Assembly (NCBI RefSeq): GCF_010015585.1
Contig: NW_022985072.1
Location: 1,316,438 to 1,380,437 of the forward strand
Length of the DNA stretch: 64,000 nt
From: Eremomyces bilateralis CBS 781.70
Lineage: Eukaryota > Ascomycota > Dothideomycetes > Eremomycetales > Eremomycetaceae
Direction of reading: 5' to 3'
Positions 1 through 10,800 of this stretch are shown here, in pieces. The notes beneath the pieces are model-generated. The model was not told where the DNA came from. It made no database searches and saw only the letters and a list, made by a program, of their open reading frames with translations. Both the position numbers and the translations under genes were made by a program. Every line of letters begins with the position of its first letter. Position 1 is the first letter of the stretch.

Positions 1-1615
1 GGGTGCCGCGGACGAAGTCGTCGTAGTCGAGGGGGAGGACGGGAGAGGCGGAGGAGAGGAACTCCGGGTGGAAGACGACCTTGACGCGGTCGGCGGGGTG
101 GTTGAAGAGTTGGCAGCGGCGGAGCTGGTTGAGGATGGGGTCTTCGGAGTCGTTGGCCATGTTGTGAGTTACGATCGGGGGGAGGGTGTGGCGCTTCATG
201 GCGAAGAGACGGCGGCGGAGAAGGATCTTGTCGGCGGGGGAGACCAGCTCTTTGTCTTCGGGGAGGTCCATGCCTTCGTGCCAGAGGAGGGACCGCTCGA
301 AGAGCTTCTTACCGATGTTGTCGGTGACGACGTTGATGGTGTCGTGGAGCGATTTGATGACCGCTTGGCCTTTCAGGGCTTCGACGGTGAGGGAGTGGGT
401 TTGCGCCGGCATGATGATGAACGCGACCACAGTGACGGGGGATCCGGCGGCCTTCATGCGGTGGTTAAGTCGGGCGAGCGACTCAATGAACATATCGACG
501 CCTTTATTCCGATATTCGTAGCGGCCGGCAGTAAAGAAATACAGCGTATTGTCCGGGTCGAAGTCGTTGTGGCCGTAGAAATGCCCGCGCACGAAGTCAG
601 TGATCTTCATCTTGTTCTGCTGGTGCAGGTTTTGGAATTCGTGGGTCGCGGAGAACTTCTTGACGTTGAGCCCGTTGGGTAGGACGCCGTCGGGCTTCCG
701 CTTCAGCAGGTGCTCGCTCTCGAACGCGGTGATGTGCGAGACGGTGGTGAAGACATCGGCGGCGTGGGTGGCAGCGCGTTCGATGCAGTAGCGGTGGTAG
801 ATGCCGCGTTTCCCGGCTTCGGCATCGACGTCGAAGTATTGGAGGTTGTTGTAGAAGTCGACAGAGCCGGCGCAGAGGTATCGGCCGAGGAGGGTGGCGT
901 GGGTGGTGAAGATGGTGGTGACGTCGATGCGGCGTTTCTTGCAGAGGGGGAGGGCGACACCGGCCAACCATTCGTGGAATTGAACAACAACAGCTCGTTG
1001 TTTTTCGTGGAAGACATACTGGAGGAGGAGTTTAGCGGGATTGCAAGAGTGGAGGGTGCGTCATACCTCGCCCAAGAACCATGCGATCAGATAGCCAAAC
1101 ACGATGGCCTCGTTGGTCTCGTCGTCTCCTGGTGGTGAAGGAATACCGGCGACACTCCATAGATCACCCTTCCACTCATCCAGATAGCCATAAGCTGACT
1201 TCGTATCGAAGAGCAACACTCGTGGAGCACCATCGATCAGCCATCGTCCGTACAGGGTAGCGATTCCCCGCTCGTTCATGGACTTGATTGTCTCTAAGAG
1301 AGCGGGGTCTTTGGGGGTGAGCTCTTCCACTTCGGTCGCGGCCTGATCGAACGTCAGTTTGGTCATATAGCTAGGGGTTTGCCAGACATACGGATCCTCG
1401 ATTGAGAGGGCCAAGTAGTGTGTATGCGGCGCCATATTCGGCGGTGGTGACTTGAGCTTTGGATTTGAGGACGGAGTAAATACCGCCAACTATTTTTTCG
1501 GCATCAGCACTATTTGGGATGGTCTCATTCATAGAATCGTACCTCTATGAGCTACTTCGGTCGCAACCTCGAAGAGCAGGTGGTTATGCACGTCTCGTTT
1601 CGGGGCGTCGGACAT
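1..1615 (-). CDS. GSY1: Glycogen synthase, 5' part (3' end outside window)
   Basis: Glycogen [starch] synthase (GT3 family) transfers glucose from UDP-glucose to the glycogen chain in the cytosol. Exons on the minus strand: 1543-1615, 1392-1489, 1067-1342 and 1-1018, giving about 488 residues in frame; introns are 40-50 nt GT-AG. The start is set by an N-terminus ending in [20 protein letters not shown], the usual fungal Gsy beginning. Other landmarks are [21 protein letters not shown] near residue 115, [43 protein letters not shown] and [11 protein letters not shown] at the window edge. The family is about 700 residues, so the C-terminal third, with the E-x7-E catalytic pair, lies outside. 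It is probably regulated by C-terminal phosphorylation, as in the family, but that part is not visible. Identity is very sure; exon ends are hand-placed. Confidence 0.95.
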
Positions 1616-2900
1616 GGTGACGTCTTCAAGTCACGCTCAAGGAGCGAGGATAATTGGGGAGATGAGAATGCAATTGAGAAAGAAATTAGTCGAGGTTATT
1701 TGAAGAGAATTCCAGGAGGTAATTGTCAATTATGGAGAAAGCACAGGATGGAAAAATTGTAATGTGAGAGGCGGGTAAAACGTCCAAGCAGCGGAGGAGG
1801 TGGTGGTGATGGAGGTGGTGGAGCACGAGGAGGAGAAGGATGCAATTAACCCTCGAAGCTTCCCCACTCCGGATATTTTCACGTAAATGGTGAAGATGTA
1901 CAATTGATAATTCTGTGCCAAAGGACGAGGGCGTCGGCGGATTATTTGAAGCCCAAAGGTGGTGAAATCTCAGTTCCTCACCAAAGACTGTTGGATGAAG
2001 AATGGTGGTGATTGTTGAGGAGGAGCTAAGATCTCCATCGAATATCGATCAGTCCAGGCCGTGCTGCGCTACGTTATGAATTATGAGTTTATGATGTAAT
2101 TGCCATTCAACCACTCGACGCTAATAATTAAGCTAATGTCCATTAAGTATCGTCAGGTAACCCTGACTTCTATCTCGACTGCAGATTTTCTCTCTATGGA
2201 GTAACAATAGTATTCATTTCATTCCTGGAGCCTATTAGAATGGACAATGGCTCATCATCTGAACGATGGATTTTCCCAATTCCTCATCTATTATTCAGTC
2301 TGTACTCACTACTTACTACTCAGTACTCACTCTTCGGTGATCAGTGGAACAATTGATTGTTCCTCGGAGTGCAACTGACCCCCAGGGTCCCTGGTCAATA
2401 TCGATCTCAGCCATCAATTGTTGAGCGTTGACTGTTGACCCTCTTCTGAGTTCTGACTCCTCATCTACTCAACTCCTCAGGTGAAGATGAGTCTATCGTA
2501 AATGAATGCCCTCATCAAGTCTCCATCTCAGCTTCCTTAATCATTCCCTCGTGGTTATCGGAGGTGAGTCATTAGGAGCTGTCAGATCAGATTATGACGC
2601 TGTTATAAGTGTCCTTCCCGTGGGTTCCCAAGGATACGTGCATGATCATATAAACACATCCTATTGATGATCAAACTTCTACAACCTACAACTCACGAGT
2701 CACATAATGACCGAGAACGGAAGTGAGAACTAGCACAACTCTACCTGTCGACATTCTGAGCACATATCAGCTGTTATTTCTTATCGGCTTTTTCGGCCAT
2801 CGCAGCTTCTCTTCGCCAAGCCATCAGTTTTGATTCATCTCATCTCCGCCCATTCAAATTCACAAGTCACAACTCTTGCTTCTTTACCTCCAAAGTCGCA
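1616..2900. other. Intergenic region, divergent promoter of GSY and the 2901 gene
   Basis: This 1.3-kb stretch separates two divergently transcribed genes. It is AT-richer than the flanking exons and has short purine-rich runs near 1780-1860 and pyrimidine-rich sequence just before 2900, as is common in fungal 5' leaders. I see no convincing coding frame, RNA gene or repeat in it. Confidence 0.6.
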
Positions 2901-4160
2901 ATGGGAGGCAACGCCTTCACCCAGCCCGGTCCCAACGACCAACCTGCTCTCGTCACTCCTCGATTAACTCCACAGCAATACGATCTCCTGAAAACCTATG
3001 TCTCCGACAAACTCGCCGCCCTTTTCGAATGCCTCGCCGTTCCTAAAGAAATGCCCGGAAAAGAGTCCTTTGGAGACCTGGATTACCTCGCAGTAGCACC
3101 AACGGTCAACTGCCCGGAAGATTGGGTGGCGGAGGTTCAGTCCCGACTATCCGCCCCGCAAGTTCGTGGCCAAGATCCGACGGCGAGCTTCGCCGTGCCC
3201 TGGGATATCGCAGGTATAAAAGATGTGATCGAACAACCACGCGCGACCAATGGCGAACCACAAGCGACTAATGACGTAAATCACGAAGACGTATCCACCC
3301 CCACCCACCACGCCCAAATCGACCTCTCCCTCATCCCCCCTTCCACCTACCCCTGGCAACTCTTCCTCCACTCTCACGGCGACCTCTCCCGAATCCTCGC
3401 CCACCTCCTCCGTCCTCTCGCCCTCCATCTCAACCACCACGGCCTCCACCTCCGCCTCGCTGAAATCGCCGCCTCCGTCCCCGACAAGAAAAAATCTCTC
3501 CTCTTCCTCTCCACCGCCCCGGACGCCCTGTTCCGCTTTCTTGAGATTGATTACGCGGCAGTTGGGGGGGCGGGGTCGTGCACGGAGATGTTCGATCAAG
3601 TGGTGGCATCGCCGTTTTTCGGGGCGGGGGTGGTCGAGTGGGCGGCGACTCCGCGGGAAGATGGCACAAGAAGCGATCGGCAGCGGCATGCGAAGCGCCC
3701 GATGTATCGACAGTTCATGGAGGAATATATCCCCGCGAACCTCTCGAAGTTCAGTAGCAAGGCGGGGTATTCTCGCGAGGAGGTGCGCGAACGCGCGGTG
3801 CGGTGGTTCGGGAAGGAAGCGGAGTTAGCGACGATGCTGGGGGAGTGGGCAGTGGAGGAGGCGGAGAAGGCGTGGTGGGCGGACGTGGTGGGGGTGTTTC
3901 CGGGGGAGATGAGCGTAGAGAAGCGGCGAAGGGTGGTGAGGGGGCTGAAGCGGTGGGTGGAGGTGGGAGGGGGGGAGGCGGTGGTGAGGAGGGAGGCGAG
4001 GGCGTTGGAGGGGAGGTGGGTGGATGGGATGGGGGTGGGGAGGGAGGGGTGGGGGGGGAGGAGGGAAGGGGTATTGGAGTGGGTGAAGGGGAATTGGGAG
4101 ATGGTGAATGCGTTAGAGAAGGGAAGGGTGAAGGGGGGAGGGAAGAAGTGGGTGGAGTAG
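2901..4160 (+). CDS. Conserved fungal protein with nucleotidyltransferase-like signature
   Basis: Single-exon gene for 419 residues starting MGGNAF. A short motif G58-D-L-D61 followed by a hydrophobic strand (YLAV), with a later acidic strand at D141 (QIDLSLI), resembles the G[SD]xD...D metal-binding layout of polymerase-beta-like nucleotidyltransferases. The helix before it and the conserved HSHGDLSRILAHLL segment fit a fungal family usually annotated as hypothetical. The fold call is an inference from motifs. No substrate can be named. The C-terminal 120 residues are rich in Gly, Glu, Arg and Val and use G-ending codons almost exclusively, while residues 130-190 use C-ending codons. The start is preceded by a pyrimidine-rich leader. 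It is divergent from glycogen synthase. Confidence 0.8.
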   Translation: MGGNAFTQPGPNDQPALVTPRLTPQQYDLLKTYVSDKLAALFECLAVPKEMPGKESFGDLDYLAVAPTVNCPEDWVAEVQSRLSAPQVRGQDPTASFAVPWDIAGIKDVIEQPRATNGEPQATNDVNHEDVSTPTHHAQIDLSLIPPSTYPWQLFLHSHGDLSRILAHLLRPLALHLNHHGLHLRLAEIAASVPDKKKSLLFLSTAPDALFRFLEIDYAAVGGAGSCTEMFDQVVASPFFGAGVVEWAATPREDGTRSDRQRHAKRPMYRQFMEEYIPANLSKFSSKAGYSREEVRERAVRWFGKEAELATMLGEWAVEEAEKAWWADVVGVFPGEMSVEKRRRVVRGLKRWVEVGGGEAVVRREARALEGRWVDGMGVGREGWGGRREGVLEWVKGNWEMVNALEKGRVKGGGKKWVE

Positions 4161-5018
4161 CGAGTTTGGCTACTGTCGCATTAACAAGTTGCAGTGATCA
4201 GCGTTAGTGCAGCGATTTCATGATACTCCTGGATTGATTTTCCCATCTCCTCAGCATAGCGCGTATCCTATAACTATAGCATCCTCAACAAAAAGAACCA
4301 TCACCCTTCCACCCACCAATCCCGCCCATCCGCCCCAAACACTTACCTCAAACCTAACTAAAAAAGCAGTTCACATAGGGTAATAAAACCATAATGATCC
4401 AACCCATCGTTGCGAAGGGGTAACAGAATCCCGTGATTGGTCACCATTTCTCTCCCAATGGCTTCGGCACCACCAGCGTCCCCGAATCAAAGATCTCATC
4501 TCTTCACCATCCAAAAATCACGCGGAAGGGTACCAATCGGACGCATCGTTTTGGATGAACTTCGAGTTTATGGATCGGGTAAGTAGGTTGGGTGGGATTT
4601 AAATCCGACACAAGGCCGCCGTCTCTCGGGCAAGTTCACGAGCCAAGAAGTTACCCTTTGACACTTTGATGCGCCCATAGGATGTTGGACGGCGAAAATA
4701 TTCCTTATCGATAGACGGCAGGGTTACTTATTGCCTTCTGCTTACAGGGTTTCTTACTGCTGAATTACGTCTACACCGCAGGGTTACCATCGGCTCTTCG
4801 CTGTGCAAATTCGGTGCATCATTCAAGTCATCATCACCAATCTCTGATTTCGCTCCATTTACTCACTCCCAGGGTCTTTCTGGTCCAATTACTCATTTTT
4901 CATTCAAATATATCCATCTAGAACACCCTTCGACTTCCTTTCCATTTCTTCGCATATACGCATTTACGTGCGTGCGATTTGACGTTCGGTCGGCCATACA
5001 CTTCAATAGACCTACCCG
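4161..5018. other. Intergenic region upstream of asparaginase
   Basis: About 860 nt between two same-strand genes. The last 150 nt are AT/CT-rich (around 4880-4975) and probably hold the asparaginase promoter and leader. A short ATG-started frame near 4458 ends quickly and has no recognisable product. No RNA gene or repeat is seen. Confidence 0.5.
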
Positions 5019-7565
5019 ATGGCGGCGTCGTTGGGCGTAATGGAGGAGGCGCCGGAGAGTCGTGTACTGATAATCATTACGGGCGGGACGATCTGTATGA
5101 AGCCGTCGGCGGACGGGCTGGTTCCGGTGAGTTTAAGATATTTTGTTCGAAGTCAGAAAGAGGTGTTGCTCTGGTTTTGGTGTGGAGAACGGTGGTCCGC
5201 GGGAAACGGAGGGCATGATATCTGGTTGTGTCTGAGGAGGGCACTGCACAGAAAGAGTTGGGACGGTTAGCGATTGATCGGTTCCATTATGTATGGATCA
5301 ATCGTCCCGAAAAAGATGGTGCTTCGATCAGGAGAATGAGGACGTTCTATACTCTGGGGATCAGTGATGGCCACTGACGATGGACGTGCTTATCCAGTCT
5401 CCTGGATTTCAGGTTTTCTGAATGCATGGAGAACATTAGAGGTGCTCTGATGCGGTCCATTCGGCGGAATACTCTGGATTCAGAAAACGGACCCGGGTAC
5501 CCCGAATCTATGTAGTGACCAATATCACTCCCCTTGGGTGCTTAGGAGTAGAGCAGAAAGAGCGCCATGGGGAAATGCTTCTTCTGCTTGTTAAAGTTTA
5601 TTTTCCGTTTCGAGTAAAGACTAACCACTAATAGGCAACTGGCTTCCTGAAAACCGGTCTCGCTCCCCAACCCTCATTTAACGACGGGTCTTACCCCGAA
5701 CCTTTGGAGATCGCAGTCGACGATGCAGGAACTCGAAAAGCAGTACAAAGTCTACGGACACCCATCAGCACATATCATCGACGAGTGCGTTACAGCGTCT
5801 ACGAATTTCCCACCCTCCTCGACAGTAGCTCGATCGACGCAACAGGATGGGACCTGATCGCGCGATCCATCCAACGAAATTACCAGCTCTTTGACGGCTT
5901 CGTCATCCTCCACGGCACCGACAGTCTAGCATACACCTGCTCCGCACTATCATTCATGCTCAACAACCTTGGGAAGCCCGTCATCCTCACCGGCTCCCAA
6001 GCCCCCATGCTCTCCCTCCAAACTGACGCGACCGACAACCTCCTTAACTCCCTCATCATCGCCGGACACTTCATGATCCCTGAGGTCTGTCTCTTCTTCA
6101 ACTTTGCTCTCTACCGTGGCAACCGCACCACTAAAACGTCCTCCGACTCCTTCGCCGCCTTCGCCTCCCCCAACCACCCCCCCCTGGCCACCGTCTCCGC
6201 CACCCGCACCCACGTCAACTGGGACCTCATCGTAAAACCCACTGCCCCCCTCCCCTTCCACATCTCCACCTCACTCTCCACCGCCCACGTCGCCTGCCTC
6301 CGCGTCTTCCCCGGAATCCTCCCCGAAATGCTCGACGCCGTCCTCCGCCTCCCTTCCCTCCAGGGCCTCATCCTCGAAACCTTCGGCGCGGGGAACACCC
6401 CGGGTGGACCCGACGGCACCCTCACCCGTGTGCTCGCCGCCGCCGTCCAGCGCGGCATTGTTATTGTTAACGTCACCCAATGCCTCTCCGGCTCCGTGTC
6501 CGCGCTCTACGCCTCCGGTACGGCGCTCGGGCGCGCAGGCATCGTGTTCGGACAAGACCTCACGACCGAAGCAGCATTAACCAAGCTATCGTACCTACTA
6601 GCACAGGAGGACGCGACGCCGGAGAGCGTAGCGCGAGAGATGGCGCGGGACCTATGTGGCGAGCTGACGGAGCGGGGGGAGGTAGCGTTTGCGCATCCGG
6701 GGCGGGAGAAGCGGCGGGTGAGCGGGGCGCTGACACCGGAGGTGGAGAGCTTGACGGCGCTGGGGTATCGGATCCAGGAGGGGGATCTAGACGGGGTGAA
6801 AGGGGTGATGAGGGAGGAGCGGGGGTGGTTGTTGGGGGAGGGGGATTATGCGGGGAATACGCCGATGGTGAGTACCGGTGTTGGTTCCTTGACCCGTGCG
6901 ATGGGGGCGGTGAAGTTGGAGGGGTTGCCGGATGTGGTGGAGGATGTGGAGGCGGAGGAGGTGGTGCCGGTGCGGTTGGTGGGTGGGATTGGACACATGC
7001 GTCGGTCGACGAGCCACAGTAGTGTCTCCAGCGGAGGTGGTCGGCGATTCTCGAACGTTTCTCGCTGAATCCCTTCATTTCATTTCTTCGGGCCCTCAAC
7101 CACGACGTTTTTGGAATATTCTATTTCGATGCTCCCGCATCCACCATACCTGTACTATACTAACCAACCCCTCTTTTCCAACAGCATATCGCCTCCCTCT
7201 CCCCACACCCCCAGATCCTCTCCTACCTCCTCGCCTCTGGCGGCTCCGTCCACCTCCGCAACCGCGCCGGTTTCACGCCGCTGTTCCTCGCCGCGCAAGC
7301 GGGGCTTCAGGAGAACGTGGCGTTGCTAAGGGAGGCAGGCGCGCATTTGCATGGGAGCGAGATCGGAAAGGCGAAAGCGTGCTTGAAGGAGTTGGGGAAG
7401 GGTCCAGAGGGAGAAAAGGAGTGGGAGAGGGAGGAGAGGGAGAGGAGGAGGGGGGTTTGGGAGGTGGTGGGCGCGGAGGGCGCGGAGGGGTATTTAGATC
7501 GGAGGGGGGGAAATGAACAGTTCACGAAACATGGAGATGGGTGTTTAGGGGTTAGCGGAGAATGA
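5019..7565 (+). CDS. L-asparaginase (type I-like) with C-terminal ankyrin repeats
   Basis: Hydrolyses L-asparagine to aspartate and ammonia, probably in the cytosol. Exons 5019-5126, 5635-6867 and 7185-7565 encode 573 residues, with all junctions in phase. The first catalytic motif is TGGTI near residue 20; the second is HGTDSLAYT, followed by TGSQAPM and the conserved RGNRTTK. After the enzyme domain, residues 385-470 match ankyrin consensus (GNTPM/HIA, then RNRAGFTPLFLAAQAG), as in the 60-kDa lysophospholipase/asparaginase group of fungi and animals. Intron 1 is long (508 nt). Intron 2 (317 nt, perfect TACTAAC at 7158-7164) splits the ankyrin repeat; its first 200 nt stay open and end at 7068, so a retained form would lose the ankyrin tail. 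The last 60 residues are Glu/Arg/Gly-rich. Confidence 0.93.
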
Positions 7566-7821
7566 ATACACAAAGAAGTTAGATCCCGACCTTCATGTCG
7601 TTGGTATATGCAGTATTACATATTCATCGTTCTGCATACTGCGGGCAGATATGATTCGACGGAGTCAATACCTAGTGTCTTTTGTTCAACCATGAAACCA
7701 GAAATTGTGCGACATAGAGTGTCACTTGTACTTAAGTTCGGTAGGTTCTGAATGACTTGAGAGTGAAAGTAGGTATTTAGACTTGATCCGAAATGGCGGC
7801 CGTTAAAAGTTCTAGTTGTTT

Positions 7822-10800
7822 TCACCAACCTCCAACTTGCTCATCACCTACGAAATGAGAACCTCCTGCGCAACGATATCCGCCGCTCTGCTTGATCCAG
7901 TGATAGCCCATGGGGCAGAGGCCCATCGTCTCCAATTTCCTCAACATCTCCTTCTCCTTTTCTCTGCGCTGTTCCTCCTTCCGCAACCGCTTCAGGATTT
8001 TCTCTCGCGCCTCAGCTGTAGCTGTGCGCTTGGCCTTTTGCAGCTTCTGATACTCCTCCTCCCGTTCCTTCTCTGCTTGCTTGTCCTTCTGCAGCTGCTC
8101 CCATACCTCATCGCTGACACCCGCATCTCGCTGAACTTCACGATCATGGCGTACCAGCTCCTTTATTTTCTCGGCTGGGGCATGTGATTCCGGAGGCAGG
8201 AGTTTCGGGTCCGTATCCTCAGCCTGATTGGTTGTTGAGACTGCCGAAGCGTTTGGCTGCACATTTGAAAACGATGCAGATTCGGTCAGGAGATCGCTGG
8301 CTAACGGGGATGGATCGGCAAACTGGCTGCGGCCTTCACGCTCCTTGATCATCGAGTTGAGCTCCGCCTCTACAGACACTTCCGATACAACCAGCTGGAT
8401 CTTGGCGGCTGACTTCTGCGACCGCAGAGTTGTGTTGAAGACGTTCTTTGCCACGGTTTGCACGTCTCTCGCACTTGCCCAGTTAGCTTGCTTGGTGAGG
8501 TCTGAGAAACAGTGCTCCATCTTCTCCCGGAACTCGTCCGACGGCATCTCGAGCGAAGAAATGTCTAGGACGACGGCGGCGCTCTTCTTCAGCAGGATTG
8601 CCTTCTGCTTCTTGAAAAACTGCACCAGTAGCGCGACGCATTCGGGCGGCGTCAGGTTCCGGAAATCGACTACCTCGGAGAAGCGAGAGGTGAGACCGGG
8701 ATTCGTCGACATGAGCCGATTGATGTCATTTTCGTAACCGGCGAGGATAATGACTACCTTCTTCGCATACTGGGGTTTGGTCGTTGAATCGGTCAGCTCG
8801 TCTACCGCTTCTTGGGCGAAGGCCCCGCCCGCGAGGCGGTACGCTTCGTCGACGAACAGAACCCTACCCAGTGATTTGTCCAGAAGCTGCTTGACCTTGG
8901 GGCCGGTTTGGCCAACATATTGTCCGATGAGGTCCGTCGCTGAGCACTCGACCACGTCGGCGCTGGCAAGGAATCCCATGTCGTAGAACACTTTGCCCAT
9001 TTTCTTGGCTGTGGTCGTCTTTCCGGTTCCAGGCGGCCCGCGAAAGAGGAAGTTGAAGGGTATACCCTCTTTCATGTTTAGGCCCAGAGACCTTGTGACG
9101 CGGACCGTTTCCTGGTAGCCTTCCAGTCTGCGGACAATGTCCTCGCACCCGACTGTGCCTTCGAAGAGCTTCTTGGTGTTGGTTTCTGACCGTTCCGCGC
9201 GGTCAAAGTCCTTGTCAAAGTCAAGAGCCTCGAGGGTGCTCGCGGACTTTGTTTCGCCGCGGGAGAAGCGGGACTGATGCCGCCCCTTTGAAGCGTCGAG
9301 AAGGATGTCAATCTCGCCCGCGTTGCCGAAATTGGGCCGGTTACGCGCTCGATCGAGCATCTCCATTGCCACGTTTTTCGCTTGGTCGGTTGCATCGAAG
9401 CCCTGAGCTTTGAGCTTCAGGTCGAGAATCTTCCGAAGCTCAGCGTCGTTAAAATCATCAAAGATGAATGCCGATGCTAGTGGGAAACGCCTACTAAGCC
9501 CAGGATTGGCATTCTGGAACATCTTCTCCATTTGGTCTTTATAACCCAGAAGCAGAACGCATCTGTCGTCCCCTGGGACGCTTTGCACTTCGGCGACAAG
9601 AGTGTCGACGACGGTGGTCTTAAATGGATCAGATGTGGAACCGTGATCGCCCCCCGAGTGTAGGCCATAGGCTTCGTCAATGACCAACACTTTTCCCAGC
9701 GATGCAGCAAGGATTCCTTTTGTCTGTTTCTCAGATCCTCCGAGGATGGCGCCCACGAAATCGGACGGATTCTTTACGACGACTGTAATGTGTTAGCCTA
9801 GGAAACAAGATGCGCTTTCGTGACCCAAAGCAGAACCGCAGAGTGAGAGAGCAAAACCGACGTGGGCAACTTGCCTTCTCCTCTAGAGAGCAGTCCTAAG
9901 TCAACAAGAATCCCACCGTAAAGCTTTGCTACTGTGGTTTTGCCAGTTCCTGGGCTCCCCAGGAGCACTTTGTTGAGCGAATATTCGATCGGAGGCTGCT
10001 CCTCGAGCTCACGGACGTAGTTTTGCTGGATGGAGTCGACAAGAGCCGCTACTGCAGTTTTGACCGAGTCCAGCCCGATCATGGCTTTTAGCTTCTGCCA
10101 CGGCTTGGACTTTTCGAGCGCACTCGACGGTTCCGGGCCGATCAGGTCCTCCTTAGTCAGGAGAAAGTCATCGGGATGATTGCCTACGCGTTGTTCTCGA
10201 AAGAGGCGACCTGACTGTCGACGAGTGACTTGAGCCAGAGCGTTCTGGACGGCTCGCGCATTGCCAAATCCCGCCTTACCCCTTCCGCGGCCGATTCTCC
10301 GGGAGACGATGCGGCAGTATAGTCCCTCTATTCCGTCTTCGCATTTCATCCTGCCAGAGTATTTCTTATGGAGGCTCAGCTCAAAAATATCGAGGAGCTC
10401 CTCGTCAGTGTAGTCGGTGAACTTCATTTCAATGGGAAAGCGACTGGGCAGGCCGGGATTGTGGGCGAAGACGCTTTCCATCTCTTTGTTATAGCCTGCA
10501 AGAACGAAAACCACCTTTCCCACAAGGTTTTCCACTTCCGGAAGAAGGTAGTCCAGCACCGCACCCCCACCGCCACTGTTACCGGAGGTCAGCTGATACG
10601 CTTCGTCGACGAACAGCACTCCTCCGCCGTCATTTTGCAACTCGTCGATAAGCTTCTTGCACTCAGATACCCCCCCGTGGGCAAGAGCTGAGCCTGTAGT
10701 CTCTTTAAAACACTGGCCCGGGATGACGCCAATCGAGCACAGGAATTGCGAGTAGAGACGCGCAACAGTTGTTTTCCCTATCGGAATATCAGCAACGCCG

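Noticed and set aside
68-682. Plus-strand frames of 100-200 codons across the first kilobase
   Set aside because: They are antisense shadows of glycogen synthase, whose minus-strand frame matches the family throughout.
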